This document shows, piece by piece, positions 1-11,315 of a DNA stretch of 64,000 nt (position 1 is its first letter; each line of letters starts with the position of its first letter). Source of the stretch: Chrysogorgia sp. JL179-B06 (Eukaryota > Cnidaria > Anthozoa > Scleralcyonacea > Chrysogorgiidae). The notes under the pieces were generated by a model that was given only the letters and a program-made list of their open reading frames with translations, had not been told where the DNA came from and ran no database searches. The stretch spans positions 4,203,501-4,267,500 of the forward strand of contig JAYKKM010000047.1 of NCBI GenBank assembly GCA_035772405.1, given 5' to 3'. A program made the position numbers and the translations under genes.

Positions 1-285
1 TTACAGCCTGGAGACAAGTTCGTTGTGATCGCCACCGATGGATTGTGGGACATGATCAGCAGTGAAACCGCTGTACAGTGTATTGGCGGACTCGTAGAGA
101 GCGGGAGTTTGGCGAGGAATGTCGAAGACACAGAGCATGGGAAAGTCAATGGTGCCAGCCAACTCATACAAGAAGCGCTGGGAGGAGACGACGAGGTTAA
201 GGTGTCGACGCTGCTCTCCGCCCCGAAGCAGATAAGAAGGGCTTTGAGAGACGATATTACTGTAACTGTTGTCTATTTTACTTAG
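1..285 (+). CDS. PDP1: Pyruvate dehydrogenase phosphatase (PP2C), last coding exon
   Basis: Open in frame 1 from the first base to a TAG at 283-285, so the exon or its 5' part starts before the window. The peptide opens with LQPGDKFVVIATDGLWD, the late PP2C motif in which the Asp of ATDG binds catalytic metal, and ends RRALRDDITVTVVYFT, the terminal PP2C strand whose RDDIT Asp is also a metal ligand. The spacer between them and the short tail after VVYF match the mitochondrial pyruvate dehydrogenase phosphatase branch. Family knowledge: this enzyme removes phosphate from the E1-alpha subunit of the pyruvate dehydrogenase complex in the mitochondrial matrix and so reactivates it. An AATAAA lies at 713-718, but no poly(A) site can be assigned with confidence. 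Another PP2C is possible; PDP is the best fit. Confidence 0.85.
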   Translation, partial: LQPGDKFVVIATDGLWDMISSETAVQCIGGLVESGSLARNVEDTEHGKVNGASQLIQEALGGDDEVKVSTLLSAPKQIRRALRDDITVTVVYFT

Positions 286-1059
286 AAAAACTAAGTATAG
301 GATGCTGAGATTTAGGTTGGTTTCACACTACGTTCACTTTCAGGTTGATCTTGTATCGTAGCAAACGCGAAAATCCTTGAAACTCGATTAAAAAATTGAG
401 AAAAAAACAAAAATACTCGGTCAAAACATAGTACACATTGACATTAGTGTGATTTGTAGGGCTGATTCAGTGGATTCTGCACTCACGAAAGTATTATGTC
501 ATTAGTTCGTAGTGTCCCTTTTCCGTGGGTAATATAAACCAACATAAGGTTAATAATTATCACTTATTTACTGAGACCGAGGGAAACAGTGTGTTTTGTG
601 GACCCGAGACCGCCGTTGTTTTGTTATATAGTATATTAGTGTCAAAGTATTTTACAAAACAGCAAAACTATAAAATGAACTTTGGAACTTCACGGTTGAC
701 GCGCGACCGGTCAATAAATGTTCTGTTATGGACCGGTTGCCTCGTTGCCAGGGCAATGCAGTAAACACGACGTTTTGCGGACCGGCACGTGATACGCTTT
801 TGTCCAATCGGAAAACAGAAAAATTGAACTTTGACACTAACTATATAACAAGAGTGTTTGTTATATAGCTGTGGTTTCCCTAGATATAATACAGACTGTC
901 ATTGGTTGATTTGTGGTCACGTGGGCTTAGATAAATTCACATGTCTACAGAGTGGGCAACAAGTTGTTAATTATTGCCCGCTTGGGCAATAATTTTGAAA
1001 TTGTTAAAACTGTTGCGTGGATAGCTTGTATGTTTAGTTTTTCTCCATCGCTATATAAC

Positions 1060-1334
1060 AAAAAGAGCCGTGCAACCTGCCTTAATTGACTTGGTAATCT
1101 GTTGCTCCCGTCTTTGAAATGTGTAGAAATATACACTTTGCGAAATAGTTAGTTTTGTTTCCCCTCGAGTCTTGATGTTTCCCTCGACTTCGTCTCGGGA
1201 AACATCAAGCCTCTCGGGAAAACAAAACCGACTATTTCCCTCGAGTGCAGACATTAAGTGTATATTTCTACACATTTCAAAGACGGGAGCAACAGATTAC
1301 CAAGTCAATTAAGGCAGGTTGTACGGCACTTTTT
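1060..1334. repeat. Inverted-repeat (MITE-like) element
   Basis: The left arm 1060-1137 reads back as the right arm 1254-1334 with few mismatches. The outer ends are AAAAAGAGCCGTGCAACC and the complement of AAAAAGTGCCGTACAACC. The centre holds further short palindromes (CTCGGGAAACATCAAG and its complement). No coding capacity and no clear target duplication. Confidence 0.75.
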
Positions 1335-1927
1335 AGTTCACTCTAGATTATTTTTGTCGTGAAAGGCGGGGGGGGGTGTTCATATGAAAGGCGAGCATGC
1401 AGCCGTGGTAAACGAGATCCACTGCATAATTATTTTGCTCTTAAATATTTATGTTTCGTTTATATTGCCAAATGGGCTAGCCCGGTAGACAGGATCTCAC
1501 TTGAGTGTGGCGAGATCTCGGTGGCAGGGCGGATGGCTGTTTCGTAAATAGTTGTGGCCGTCATTTACGGTCGAAGCTTGGGACCGAATTTCTGTCGAAA
1601 GTCTATTTCATTAACACTAACGCACATAACATTTTTAATATTAATTGCGTATTATACAGTAGCAACTCATTCAAGCTGACAATACTTTGCAACTGTATAT
1701 GGTAATATACATTAAACAGTCATGCCCGTAAAGACGAAATTCGAAGTTTCCCTCCTATTTACGATATCGGTATAATCGGTGAATGAACTTTATAAAATAA
1801 CATGTATGCTATGCGTGCTCTGATTGGTCAATACCCGTGTTTGGATCAGGCCATCCAAACACGGAAATTTCCCGCCAAAAATTTCCTCACGTTTTGCTGT
1901 TCGTTTTCTTGTATTATTTTATAAAAT

Positions 1928-2102
1928 AAATACTTAATGGTTTTCCGTGTTTCGATACTGTGATCCAAACACTTGGGAAGTAGCTCGACTTTCGAAAAGC
2001 TAAAAAACAGCTGCTCGTGTTTTTCTACGCTTTTCTCCAACCTCACAACTTCCCGCGTGTTTGGATCACAGTATCCAAACACGGAAACCATTAAGGTATT
2101 TC
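1928..2102. repeat. Foldback element with repeated internal hairpin
   Basis: Left end AAATACTTAATGGTTTTCCG and right end CGGAAACCATTAAGGTATTT are inverted copies. Inside, GTGTTTGGATCACAGTATCC occurs in both orientations, and a related phrase lies just outside at about 1838-1865 (GTGTTTGGATCAGGCCATCC). Non-autonomous foldback DNA, superfamily unknown. Confidence 0.65.
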
Positions 2103-2159
2103 TTAAAAGTGTTGATTGGTCCTTTTTTAAGCGAAATAAAATAGTAAACGAGATGTGGT

Positions 2160-2300
2160 TTTTGGCCATTCAAGGCTGGCCGCTTAATACCGGTAAAAAT
2201 AACAAGACAGAAAAACGACCGCTTAACAGAGGTGACCGTTTAATACAAATATGGGCGAAAATTCGGATTAGTACTTGGTCGCTTAACACAGGGTCGTGAA
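2160..2300. repeat. Fragment with direct 'CGCTTAA' subterminal-type repeats
   Basis: Three similar phrases, GGCCGCTTAATACCGG, GACCGCTTAACAGAGG and GGTCGCTTAACACAGG, occur within about 140 bp. Regularly spaced subterminal motifs of this type are seen in some cut-and-paste DNA transposons. Compare the GGTCGTAAA and GGTCGCTAAA phrases at 26955-28050. Class assignment is a guess. Confidence 0.3.
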
Positions 2301-3701
2301 CAATTAGATTATGAGCTCTCGAAATTTATGAGGTTAGGCGAAGCCAGAGTTAAGGTCCACCTCGTTAACTATCACATCATAGAAATTGAGAGCGAATAAT
2401 CTAATTGTTTTAGTAAAAATAAACTTGTTTTTCTACAAAATTATTTCGAAAACGAGACAAGCATTGTTTTTCGCAAAAAAACACGGCCTTCTAGCGTCCC
2501 TGCTACTCGATTATCTATCGACAATTAGTATATCAACCAACTAGTGGTCTATTACAAATTCGGCATTCTGATTCACTGAGCTGATTCCTATCCTGACCAA
2601 TCAGAAGCGACAACATATTCACGCTCCAAGAATGCCAAGAAAAACATGATTTCTAGGCCAAACATGGCGTCCGCTAAAATTTATATACGAGTGATGAAAT
2701 CATGAAAACATTGGCCCGAAAGTAATGGCAAATTGTTCGTTTGACATTTTCGAATAAGAAAATGAATTCGCTTATGCCTGTGGATTATATCTGTACCAAA
2801 ATTTGAAGCAAAGTAATTACAATCGTTTTTTGTGAGCGAGTGTTTATCATGTGCCATCGAGCTACTCTACATTTTGAATGGGGAGACTTCTACAACTATC
2901 TGAACATTTGGAACAATGTTTGATAAGACTTTTTAAAAGGTTGTTTATGGTTCATACTAAAACAATATCTGCTCTTAGTAGAAACTGACCATGGGCTATT
3001 ACAAATGCTGCATTCTCAGGCTTCGCCTTCGTTGACTATTCGCTCATAGACAACTCGGACTCGTTGTCTAATTGTTAAATAGACAACGAGGGCTTCCATT
3101 TCCCCGGCCAGAACAACTCGGTGCGGTGAGCAGATAATTTTTTTGGGAACACTTGCTATGGGAAGCCATCTGATTGGCTAAACCGAAACAACTTTTATCC
3201 TAACCCCACGCATCCTAGTGAGCGAGACTATGAATGTGGGATTACTACACATGCGCAGTCAAGTGATCCCAAAAAAATTTGATGGTGCGGTGATCGTTGT
3301 CTAATTGTTAGTTAGATTGCAGCATTTGCAATTGACTACTATTAAGATTTTACTAAATATAGTATATCAGTTTTACAGGTGAAGAGCCACTTTTATTGTG
3401 ATAGAAACCGTCCGAGTAGCATTCAAAAGGTTGAGTTAAGGTTCGAGTCCTGTCAGGGCCAGAGGTTCTCGCTCGTAGGGATAATGGGGGCACGCGATAG
3501 AAATGTCATTATTAAGCGAATATAGTCGCGCGAGCGACTTTGTACTTTTGTTTTATGAGCACTCGTGTGAAAAAAAGTAGAATCCATTCAATTTGTACAA
3601 TAGAAATGCCATCCGCGCTACATTTTCGCTTAATCGAAATCCAGCTTTAATCAGCAATGTGGCTTACAATTGTGTTGACCGTGAATCGCTCACCAATCAC
3701 G

Positions 3702-3855
3702 GTAAGTACTTCATCTTGCAGGTATAGTGAACATTAACATAACCGCTAACCCCAAAACAACTTAAACCTTAACCCCCCGCCTAATGTGTTTTCTAACCTT
3801 AATCTCTTGTTTAGAGGTATGCGTTCGCTATATCCCTACAAGATGATGTACTTAC
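3702..3855. repeat. Inverted-repeat element, 'TACTTCATCTTGCAGG' family, copy 1
   Basis: Left end GTAAGTACTTCATCTTGCAG pairs with right end CTACAAGATGATGTACTTAC. Inner parts are AC-rich (CTAACCCCAAAACAACTTAAACC). A shorter copy with the same end lies at 11881-11970. Confidence 0.6.
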
Positions 3856-3949
3856 GCCTATCACCATGCTTACAACTGCACATGCTAGTCGCGTGTAGAC
3901 CTATACTAAAAGTGACGAGCGATTTCGAAACGGGGTTGGTCCGCGATCT

Positions 3950-4190
3950 CAAATTCAGGTAAACATGCTGTGTTGATATTACCTGAAGACACGTATGTTA
4001 TGTATTTGGACTCAGTAATTTCAAATCTGTTTTCAGAATTGAAATCAGTTAAATATTGACCGAGATAACGCTCAAAATCTACGATTAAATATGCATCCTT
4101 TTCCGATTTGTGATTAACAATATACATGGCGTGCGAGGTCTGGAGACCACCTAACCCGACTGCGGGATTTCCCCATCCATGCAACTTGTC
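3950..4190 (-). repeat. Diverged fragment of the 185-bp-repeat family (one unit)
   Basis: On the - strand it carries the family phrase 'ERYLGQYLTDFNSENRF' and 'SKYITYV' in an open frame, plus the family's flanking GGTCTCCAGACCTCGCACGCC-like block (here TGGCGTGCGAGGTCTGGAGA on the + strand). It is more diverged than the copies at 21.6-25.1 kb. Its right side abuts the hairpin at 4190-4305. Confidence 0.6.
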
Positions 4191-4305
4191 TCGCAACACT
4201 GATCTAGAGGCATGTTAAGTAAGAAAAAGGTCAGCAGAGTGTAACGTGTGCCCATGCTTGCATTTACACTTTTTACTTAGCATGCCTCTAGATCAGTGTT
4301 GCGAG
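4190..4305. repeat. Short hairpin element
   Basis: CTCGCAACACTGATCTAGAG with GCATG(T/C)TAAGTAA... on the left is inverted at 4266-4305 (...CTAGATCAGTGTTGCGAG). Arms of about 38 bp flank a loop of about 36 bp. Confidence 0.65.
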
Positions 4306-5469
4306 CTGTGTAACAGCGCCTTAACTGCAAAAAAGCGGTCCTTACTTAATTTTGCTATTCGGGGGGTAATTCTCGCCAATCATGATCGAGTTTCAGAAGT
4401 TTAAGTTAAACCGTAGTTAAGAGACAACTGGGCCCAGTTTAGCTGAACAATTGTACCGGAAACTTCTGACAACTGACAAATTTGGCGAAAAAGATCACTG
4501 CCAGCCCAAAAGTAGCAGTTAACGCCTAGCGGGCGTCTTGATCCTTATTACTTATACTAATTGTAGAATGTTGCCATATAGTCTCATAGACTATATAGTA
4601 ACCTCAGCGGCCTTATCGATTAACGAAGTAACTACAGAAATATTGAACACTGTCAAATTGAACAGGGAATCTATATATAACCCCAGCAACATTTGAACCG
4701 CTGAACACGAGTTAATTACCAGAATGAAGACCGTTAATAATAAGTCGTGATACATGTGTGGTGTTTCTTGTAATTGAGCCTAGCTCCCCAAGAGACCAAG
4801 TATACAAGGCGTCTTGTCCATGAAACTGCACTGTAAATAACACAACAGATGAAACTATAGCTTAACTAAAGAGTCACTTCTGGCTCTTAAGGTAGACCAG
4901 AATTTAACCATGCAGAATAACGTTGTTGCACTCTTTACCGCGACATTCAACAACACCAAATGCTGGAGACTATATACGTCAGGAAAACGATTTTAAAAAG
5001 TCCCATCAGTAACATCTTCAATAACCGCTTCTTCAGGAAAAAATCAGCCCTTCCAAGAATGCGAGCATTATTCCTTTTTCGTTTTTTTTCTTCCAAATGT
5101 TTTCATAAGAACAAAATTGTCACAAAGGAATGGCCAAGTGAATTAGTCGTCAATAATACAAGGAACAACAGCCCTTTTTCAATCTTTACCAATGTTACCG
5201 TTCAGTGATTATATCTTTGCACACCATTCACTCGTCGTTACCATGAAAACGAGATCCACGTACGAATCTCAAACCATCAGGCATTCCATATTTAAAGCAT
5301 ACTGAATAACATTTAAAGTTTTTCCCCAGAAATCCTCTAGATCGGGTATGAAACCAAATTAGGCAAGCACCAAAGTTGCTCGTAGGCTTGTCATGCAACC
5401 AGCTATGAACAGGCTGCCAACGTAATTCGCACTAACAACACCTTCCTGTAGGCCAACAAACAAGTCCAC

Positions 5470-5666
5470 CTACGAAACACCACCAGGGACCGGCGAAGAG
5501 TCCACACCACCCTCGCTGTTGCTGCTGGGACTGCGTAATTTGGGCGTGACCGTCGCCTGCTTAGTCATTTCAGCGAGCACCAATTGCGAAGCACACCAGA
5601 CAGCCGTTCGACAACAACGTGTCCTCAAGGTTAGTTCACGGACGGCAGTAACCAGAGAAACGGTAT
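5470..5666 (-). CDS. MEIOC: MEIOC-like protein, last coding exon
   Basis: Read on the - strand, the exon follows acceptor ...ATATGTGTAG at 5667 and begins AT|ACC; the G left by the previous exon completes GAT (Asp). It runs to TAG at 5472-5470. The peptide DTVSLVTAVRELTLRTRC continues into CRTAVWCASQLVLAEM, which aligns residue for residue with the C-terminal MEIOC segment (family pattern DVFALASAIKEM...TRTTLWCALQMTL). A Ser/Pro-rich tail ends PVPGGVS. Family knowledge: MEIOC binds the RNA helicase YTHDC2 (with RBM46) in germ cells, acting on mRNAs so that cells enter and stay in meiotic prophase. The conserved C-terminal block is the partner-binding part. I infer the same role here. Confidence 0.85.
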
Positions 5667-5814
5667 CTACACATATGCGTAAGAATTAGAAGACGATGTT
5701 AATAATGTAAATGGAACTGTAGTAAAAATATAAATAATATTTAAATCAAAAACCTTCAAATATTTAGAAATATTAAAAATTTGATCATATCTGCTCTTGT
5801 GCTCCAGAAATAAC

Positions 5815-5989
5815 GTTTTCATTCTCGTATTTTAAGCTTTTTGACGCCGCCATTTCAGAGTTTTCTCTTCAATTTTGACGCCAGTGAGCGCCTGGAACAA
5901 AGACAAGCACACAATGACATTAACTTTGAACCGTCGAGCAAACTCTAAAATGGCGGTAGCAAGAAGCATAAAACATGAGAATGAAAAAC
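5815..5989. repeat. Imperfect inverted repeat in MEIOC intron
   Basis: GTTTTCATTCTCGTATTTTA...CGCCGCCATTTCAGAGTTTT on the left is mirrored by AAACTCTAAAATGGCGGTAG...GAGAATGAAAAAC on the right. It lies between the last two MEIOC coding exons. An open frame over it (5875-6234, +) has no recognisable domain and is not called as a gene. Confidence 0.55.
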
Positions 5990-6342
5990 TACTACATAAA
6001 CTCGAGCCGAAGGCGAGTGTTTGCATATCAGATAAAGATCGGACGCGAATATTTTATATCACTTATCAAATGAATACACATAAATGTTCATATTTATCTA
6101 CTATTTTGAAGATACAAGATGTTTTAGATGAGGAAATCGAAGGAAAAGTTTATGTAAATAAGAACGAATATTTATCCGATTTTAAACCTCCGTCGTGCCA
6201 CTGGTTTCCTTTGTTTTTCGTTATGAATTATTAATGATTTGATAACATTATTTTAAAAAAATTCACTGAAAACCACTTGAAGCTAATGACGTACGTGCAC
6301 ATGGGCCTCTACGTGATTATAATATGAAGTACAACCATTTAC

Positions 6343-6526
6343 CTCTTGCATCCGGTGAACGTGGGCTAGTTCCATGTTTGTTTCTCCCTCCTAAACTATT
6401 AATCTCATCTTTGCGGTACGATTGCAGTCGACGTATGGAAACCATCATTTCGTCCACGCTTTCGCTAATGTTGATGTTGAGAGGCGAATGTCTGATGCGC
6501 TCTATCCTTCCAACAAGAGCTTCCAC
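6343..6526 (-). CDS. MEIOC: MEIOC-like protein, penultimate coding exon
   Basis: Acceptor ...TTGTTACCAG ends at 6527; the exon opens GTG GAA GCT in phase 0. The donor is AAGAG|GTAAAT, last exon base 6343. It encodes VEALVGRIERIRHSPLNINI, then SESVDEMMVSIRRLQSYRKD and EINSLGGRNKHGTSPRSPDA. This matches the conserved MEIOC pattern VTLLGKMERLRSSPLHANIS...RRKDEI. Length 184 bp leaves one base over, which the last exon completes. The exon is the most conserved part of the protein, so it anchors the identification. Confidence 0.9.
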
Positions 6527-7679
6527 CTGGTAACAAAAATTATTGTCGGTTATGCATACATAGAGAAAACCAGTGTAAAAGAAAAATTTACAACAAAAAT
6601 GTTAGTTTTCAAATCACTGCAAGCTGCCGTTAGGTGTGCGATTTTTTCCACGTGTAAATGTTTCATACTGTAAATGTTTCATACTGTAGTTCCAACGTTC
6701 ATAACAACAACATAGAAGGCGGCACTTGTCAAAAATCTGGTACAACATTGATTCGGCTAATGATATCGCACGCCTAAAGGTAGCTTGCAAATGGCATTAT
6801 AGTCTATAGGAGTAATGAAGATGTTTAATAAATAATAATAATAATAATAATTACAATGATGATGATAATGATCATGATCATAATAATAATTAATCAGGAA
6901 CCCATATCACCATGAGGCGTTTTTCAATGGTGCCCTATGCATGATCATGCATAATGACTAAATGGTATGAACGAGAGGTAGTTTTGAAGATGGCGGCCAA
7001 TATTAGGATTTATGTTAGGGTAAGGAGTATGGTTAGGTTAGGGTTAGTATTAGGAAACCAGCTTAATAACAATTCGTAAGTAGGATGGCGGCCATCTTGA
7101 AACCAACTTCCTGTCAATACCCTTTAGCCACGACCACAAAACTACTTGTCTAATAATAAAATCTCATCCGGTTCAACCTATATGTTATTATTAAATAACA
7201 TTTTGAGAAGGTATCTTCTAATGAGCTAAAAGCCGTGTCTCTACAACTGTTTATAAAATAATGTCAGCTTTTGGCCAGCTATTGGTCAGCTTGTCGGTCT
7301 CGATCAGGCTACGGAAACCGGAATGACGTCAGTAACTAATGAGTATTTTCATTAAATCAAAAGCGTTATATATCGTAATTATTCAAAGTATAAGAAATTG
7401 TTTCTGAATTATTTTATAAAAATAATAGAATACGTTTGCCGGGGTCTCCATAACGTGATAGAAACCCTCGTCAAGCAATAAAAACAATAGAGAAGTAATA
7501 AAAACAATAGAGAAGTTGGGAAAGCACTCGCCTCGGCCGTTTGTGCTTCTCGCTACACGATCACGACAGAGAGCTGGACAAACATATTATGTAAGTAAGA
7601 AGAATTTACATTTTCATAAAAATGTTTAAATTTTAATAAATGAATCTTTTAGCTATTTTGAAGATGTAATTTTATAAAA

Positions 7680-7880
7680 GAAATATAGAAAACATTTTTT
7701 CCGTGTTCCATATATTGTAGATATAGAAACACTCGTGAAAGTTTGGGAGAACTCGAAAACTCATTGGAAACACTCGCCCTGTAAGCTCGTGTTCTCACGG
7801 CAATGTCTCATTTAATTCTCCGAAACTTCCACTCGTGTTTCTATAACTGTATGGAAACACGGAAAATGTTTTCTATTTCT
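7680..7880. repeat. Inverted-repeat element, 'GAAACACTCGTG' family, copy 1
   Basis: Left end GAAATATAGAAAACATTTTT is mirrored by AAAATGTTTTCTATTTCT at the right. Internal paired motifs are ATAGAAACACTCGTGAAAGT and ACTTCCACTCGTGTTTCTAT. A second copy lies at 18848-19025. Confidence 0.7.
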
Positions 7881-8040
7881 TAACAGTAAACTGGCTTTGA
7901 AATAGGATAACTTTAACGAGGAATCGGGGACCCGGGTTATACTGTTAGTTGTGTTTACACGAGGAGTCAAGGTTAGCCTGGAACGAACCCAGGATGGTTA
8001 GTTAATATTTTAATAGTTAGTTAATGTTACGGACAACCGT

Positions 8041-8547
8041 GGCAATATAAATTAACTTTATCTCATTTGAAAGAACTCGTAAAATGGTATAAGAAGACCT
8101 TTTACAATTTTTCTGTATCTTTTTGGTTTTTGAAATATTTCAGATATCTTGTTGTAATATTTGACCTTATAATTAACTAGGAAATTACTGACGTCACAAG
8201 CAGGGTAAACCTGATGAAACTACTCGATAGGTTACCGAATTTCCGCGGAAGGCTTTTTAAAATGTTGTGGGCCATTTGAAAATGGAAATAGTGCAACATA
8301 ATCGAGTTTCTGGTTCATAATGTCGTAAGGTTGGCAAGATAAAAATTTCACTTTACCCTACTTATGACGTCACATGCATATCGAAAATAATTCCAAGATG
8401 GCGGGCAGCACGCTGTCACAACGCTGTCTTTCGTCAAATTATTTCGAAAACCAAAAAAGATAAGGGAAAATTGTAAAAGGTAATGTTATACCATTTCACG
8501 AGTTCTTTCAAATGAGACAAAGTTAATTTATATTGCATATTCCTTTA
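8041..8547. repeat. 500-bp TIR element, copy 1
   Basis: Both ends carry GGCAATATAAATTAACTTT(A/G)TCTCATTTGAAAGAACTCGT in inverted orientation. The same element, with its middle (GTAAACCTGATGAAACTACT, CCGCGGAAGGC, GTTGTGGGCC), recurs at 60693-61228 in the opposite orientation. No coding capacity; a MITE with arms of about 100 bp. Confidence 0.8.
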
Positions 8548-8549
8548 AG

Positions 8550-9780
8550 TTTAAAGTGCTACTGAGATGAAAAATTCGTCTATCCAATTTTGATTTTATC
8601 TAATAGTATTTTGAAAATGAAACAGAATGGCTTTCTCTGTTTCTCAATACGTCATCTCGTTCCAGAGATATTCATATGACGTCATTTTCTCCACAGACAA
8701 AATAAAATTCACAAAATGAGAAATATCTCTGCAAATAACAAGCAGAATGTTTTGAAACTTTGCACATGTATGCCAATGATGAAAGTACACTGTGCATAGT
8801 ATGTTGTTGCCATGGAGATCGCTTGATGTCAGATCTCTTCCATTTGTAAAACAATAATTGTTTATTTCTTCAGTGTAGCCTGCGACAGACGCTCGCGGGC
8901 GTAAGAAGGCGGCGCTAAGCAGCGCCAAATTGTGTGTTCTGTAATTTATGCCGATTGTTAGCAAGCTTTAAAGCGACTAACGAGTATTCACTAAAAGTTT
9001 AAGAACTCATATGAAGAGCAAACTTAGTTCTAATAGAAAAATAGGACAAACTGAAAAGCTAAAACGAAACAGCATAACGAGAATTGGTACTCGACGGCTA
9101 CCTGTAAATATCGTATGATTAACAATTCGATTCCCGCATTTCTTCGACTGTTTGATCATCCTCGAACCAAAATTATGCCGACTATAAACAATCAGCCTTT
9201 GAAAGTATTAGCAAACTCTTTAATAGTCTCGTTTATAAAGAATACGTTGAGGCGGCTAACAAACTGTCTTCGTGGTAAACAACAAACATTGAAAACGGAA
9301 GTAGTTCTTAACCAATTAAATATCGCGTATTAATCTGTGTTTTTCAAATTTCACAGACTATGACGTAGGCTAACTGCAGTGCATATATTCGTAAATCATC
9401 TTATTCTTTAAGAAAGAGACAGAATTAAGATTTTAGTTTTTTTAGTTGGAAGACTCCTGCTTCCAGTGGTCTCCTTAATTGGCAACAACATACCTCACGG
9501 CTCACACAGTAGTGTGCACTATCATGATTGGCATGCATGTGCAAAGTTTCAAAACATTCCACTTGATATTTGCAGAGATATTCCTCATTAAATTTTATTT
9601 TGTCTATGTGAGAAAATGACGTCATATGGCATCTAATTTGCATCTTTCAAAAACCTGAATATCTCTGGAACGAGATGGCGTATTGAGAAACCGAGAAAGC
9701 CATTCTGTTTCATTTTCAAAATACTTTTAGATGAAATCGAAATTGGATAGACGAAATTTTCATCTCAGTAGCACTTTAAA
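8550..9780. repeat. Large inverted-repeat element, arms about 270 bp
   Basis: TTTAAAGTGCTACTGAGATG at 8550 is mirrored at 9761-9780. Homology continues through TGGATAGACGAA, CAGAATGGCTTTCTC, CTCTGCAAAT and GTTGTTGCCA on both arms, to about 8825 and 9480. The centre (8830-9480) is single-copy in this window and shows no gene; its 72-codon frame at 9115-9333 is unrecognised. Confidence 0.75.
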
Positions 9781-9895
9781 CAACAAACATCGACTTAAAT
9801 TTCAAGCATTGAAGTTCCCCCCTTTGCAAGGTAATACACCCAAGCGGGAATAGTAGGAATACGACTACGATGTATCACAACCAAAGTCACGGTAC

Positions 9896-10030
9896 CTTTC
9901 CATGTTCTTTCTGGACGTCGACCAAAAGTTTGTCAACACGTGAAGGACTGTGATGCAGGCGTCCGGCAGAAATATTCCCACCGGACGAAATCCTTCTAGC
10001 TGGCCAAAACTTACAGATATCCAACTCAGC
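9896..10030 (-). CDS. MEIOC: MEIOC-like protein, internal exon
   Basis: Too short to stand out as an open frame, but clear by homology. Acceptor CACTTTGTAG ends at 10031; the exon opens GCT GAG in phase 0; donor GGAAAG|GTACCG, last base 9896. The 45 codons include AELDICKFWPARRISSGGNI and SPSRVDKLLVDVQKEHGK. These match the MEIOC pattern (K)TEAxLAxxxPGKKVSSxNN...NPSRVDRLIVDxxREHARV. Both neighbours are phase 0, so it joins LEKERHK upstream and VEALVGR downstream without interruption. Confidence 0.88.
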
Positions 10031-10519
10031 CTACAAAGTGTACAAAATATAAATCCTTAGTCCAACAAAGCTTGACCTGCAAGAACTGCAGCGTCCTCCT
10101 TATGGATCTGACTCCCATCTGGGAATAAATGAATTCCCATCGTCCTTATAGATCCGATTTCCGATTCTCATCTGGGATTTGAGTGATATACTGGTGTTTC
10201 AAAACAACTAAATTTAGTAAGGAAGCTTTTAACCTTGCAATGTGTTTGCACGACGCTGCAGGGCGTGTTCATGTCGCATGAATGACTTAAGTCGGATGTA
10301 GCTTGTAAATAATTGCCTTCATCTGTAACTATACAATACACTAGGGTATCTCGAACATGTCAGAGTACTGCAGAGTTCTAATGACGGCATTAAAAATTAT
10401 TTCAAAAAATGTGACTGGCCGCTACTCGATATCTATCGGCCATTAGCAGAAACTTACTAGTAGTATTACGATGGCCTGCAGAGCGTTGCACAGGAATAAA
10501 AGATTACAGTTGAACAAAC
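10031..10519. other. MEIOC intron
   Basis: A 489-bp intron with GT..AG on the - strand. I see nothing distinctive beyond a short repeat of GGATC(T)GA(T/C)T(T)CC...CATCTGGGA at 10100-10185. Confidence 0.6.
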
Positions 10520-11315
10520 CTTGTGGCGTTCCTTTTCAAGATATCTCAGTTGTTCGTAGCACTGGTCAAGTCTGACATGCAGCTCGTTGTTCGGGACATG
10601 TCTGCCGTGCGATGGACTCACGAGGCTTTCCTTTCCACGACCGATCCACGAATCATCGTCCGATTTACTGGATATCGACCTACGATACTGCAGGGGCCTA
10701 CCTTGAAAATCCACGAATTCGCTGCCTTTCCAGGAATTACAGTAGCCATTTTTCAGCTGACTGTCCACTTCAGTCTTTGCACTCGGGCTGCATTCGTTGC
10801 ACGTCGGACCTTTCTGCGGCCAAGATCCGCTCAAACAGATCAGCCCAATAGAGGGATGAACAGGGGATACTCTGCTGTAGTCAAATAAGCCAAGCTCGTT
10901 GACTTCACCACAATGACTTGTCTCTGAATCACTCTGATGTCCCCACTCGTCGGGTAGGGCTGGAGAACAGTATTGAGAACCATAGTAGTTACCGTTTCCA
11001 AGACTTTCCACCGACGACGACATTTGAGGTGAGGGCAAGTTCTCGTAACCATTGACGAGACTCGTGCCGTTCTCCCCTCTCGCCAGGCACATGCCGAGCG
11101 GGGATATAGGAGACTGCGTCACCCATCCTCGGGACATGGAACCTGGTGCGGTTATAGGCGCGGTCATGGACGTGTTATGATTCACATCGCTGTTATGCCA
11201 GATGTTTTCCACGGGGATAGATGAGGATAGCTCAGCATGTGGGTCGGGTTCTGTCCCACAATCAGGTGAGGCATGGGGACTGGGTGATAGCCAGGGACCG
11301 GCGACGTCACCTGGT
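10520..11315 (-). CDS. MEIOC: MEIOC-like protein, large Ser/Pro/Gly-rich exon
   Basis: Acceptor ATTTCTAG ends at 11316; the exon begins A|CCA GGT GAC and stays open for 265 codons to donor CACAAG|GTTTGT. The first about 220 residues are low-complexity, rich in Ser, Pro and Gly, and probably disordered, as in the N-terminal part of vertebrate MEIOC. The last about 25, NELHVRLDQCYEQLRYLEKE plus RHK, form the predicted coiled coil that opens the conserved region (family pattern RLEECYEQxxxLEKERKK). An internal GTG at 11212 is not needed as a start because the frame continues upstream to the acceptor. The leading single base needs an upstream exon ending with two bases; 16108-16352 supplies this. 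Confidence 0.85.

Larger units (their letters stand above)
286..5469. other. Intergenic space between the 3' ends of PDP and MEIOC-like genes
   Basis: No supportable coding exon. The two genes converge on this space. It holds the inverted-repeat elements listed separately (1060-1334, 1928-2102, 3702-3855, 4190-4305) and a fragment of the 185-bp-repeat family (3950-4190). 2300-3700 is AT-rich, with short repeated phrases around 2520-2640 and 3000-3120, and I see no gene in it. 4306-5469 shows nothing recognisable; the 82-codon frame at 4960-5208 has no familiar motif. Confidence 0.6.
6527..9895. other. MEIOC intron filled with foldback elements
   Basis: No coding exon seen on either strand. 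It contains a TAA/ATG microsatellite (about 6825-6895), a short TTAGGG-rich patch (7015-7065), and elements at 7680-7880, 8041-8547 and 8550-9780. A fragment at about 7416-7560 (AATAGAATACG...GATAGAAACCCTCG) resembles the inverted repeat at 30681-30836. Confidence 0.6.

Noticed and set aside
1846..2299. Overlapping 107- and 108-codon frames on opposite strands
   Set aside because: Both run through the foldback at 1928-2102; the symmetry of the repeat keeps them open.
5875..6234. 119-codon + frame between MEIOC exons
   Set aside because: Begins inside an inverted repeat, has no recognised domain and lies in an intron on the opposite strand.
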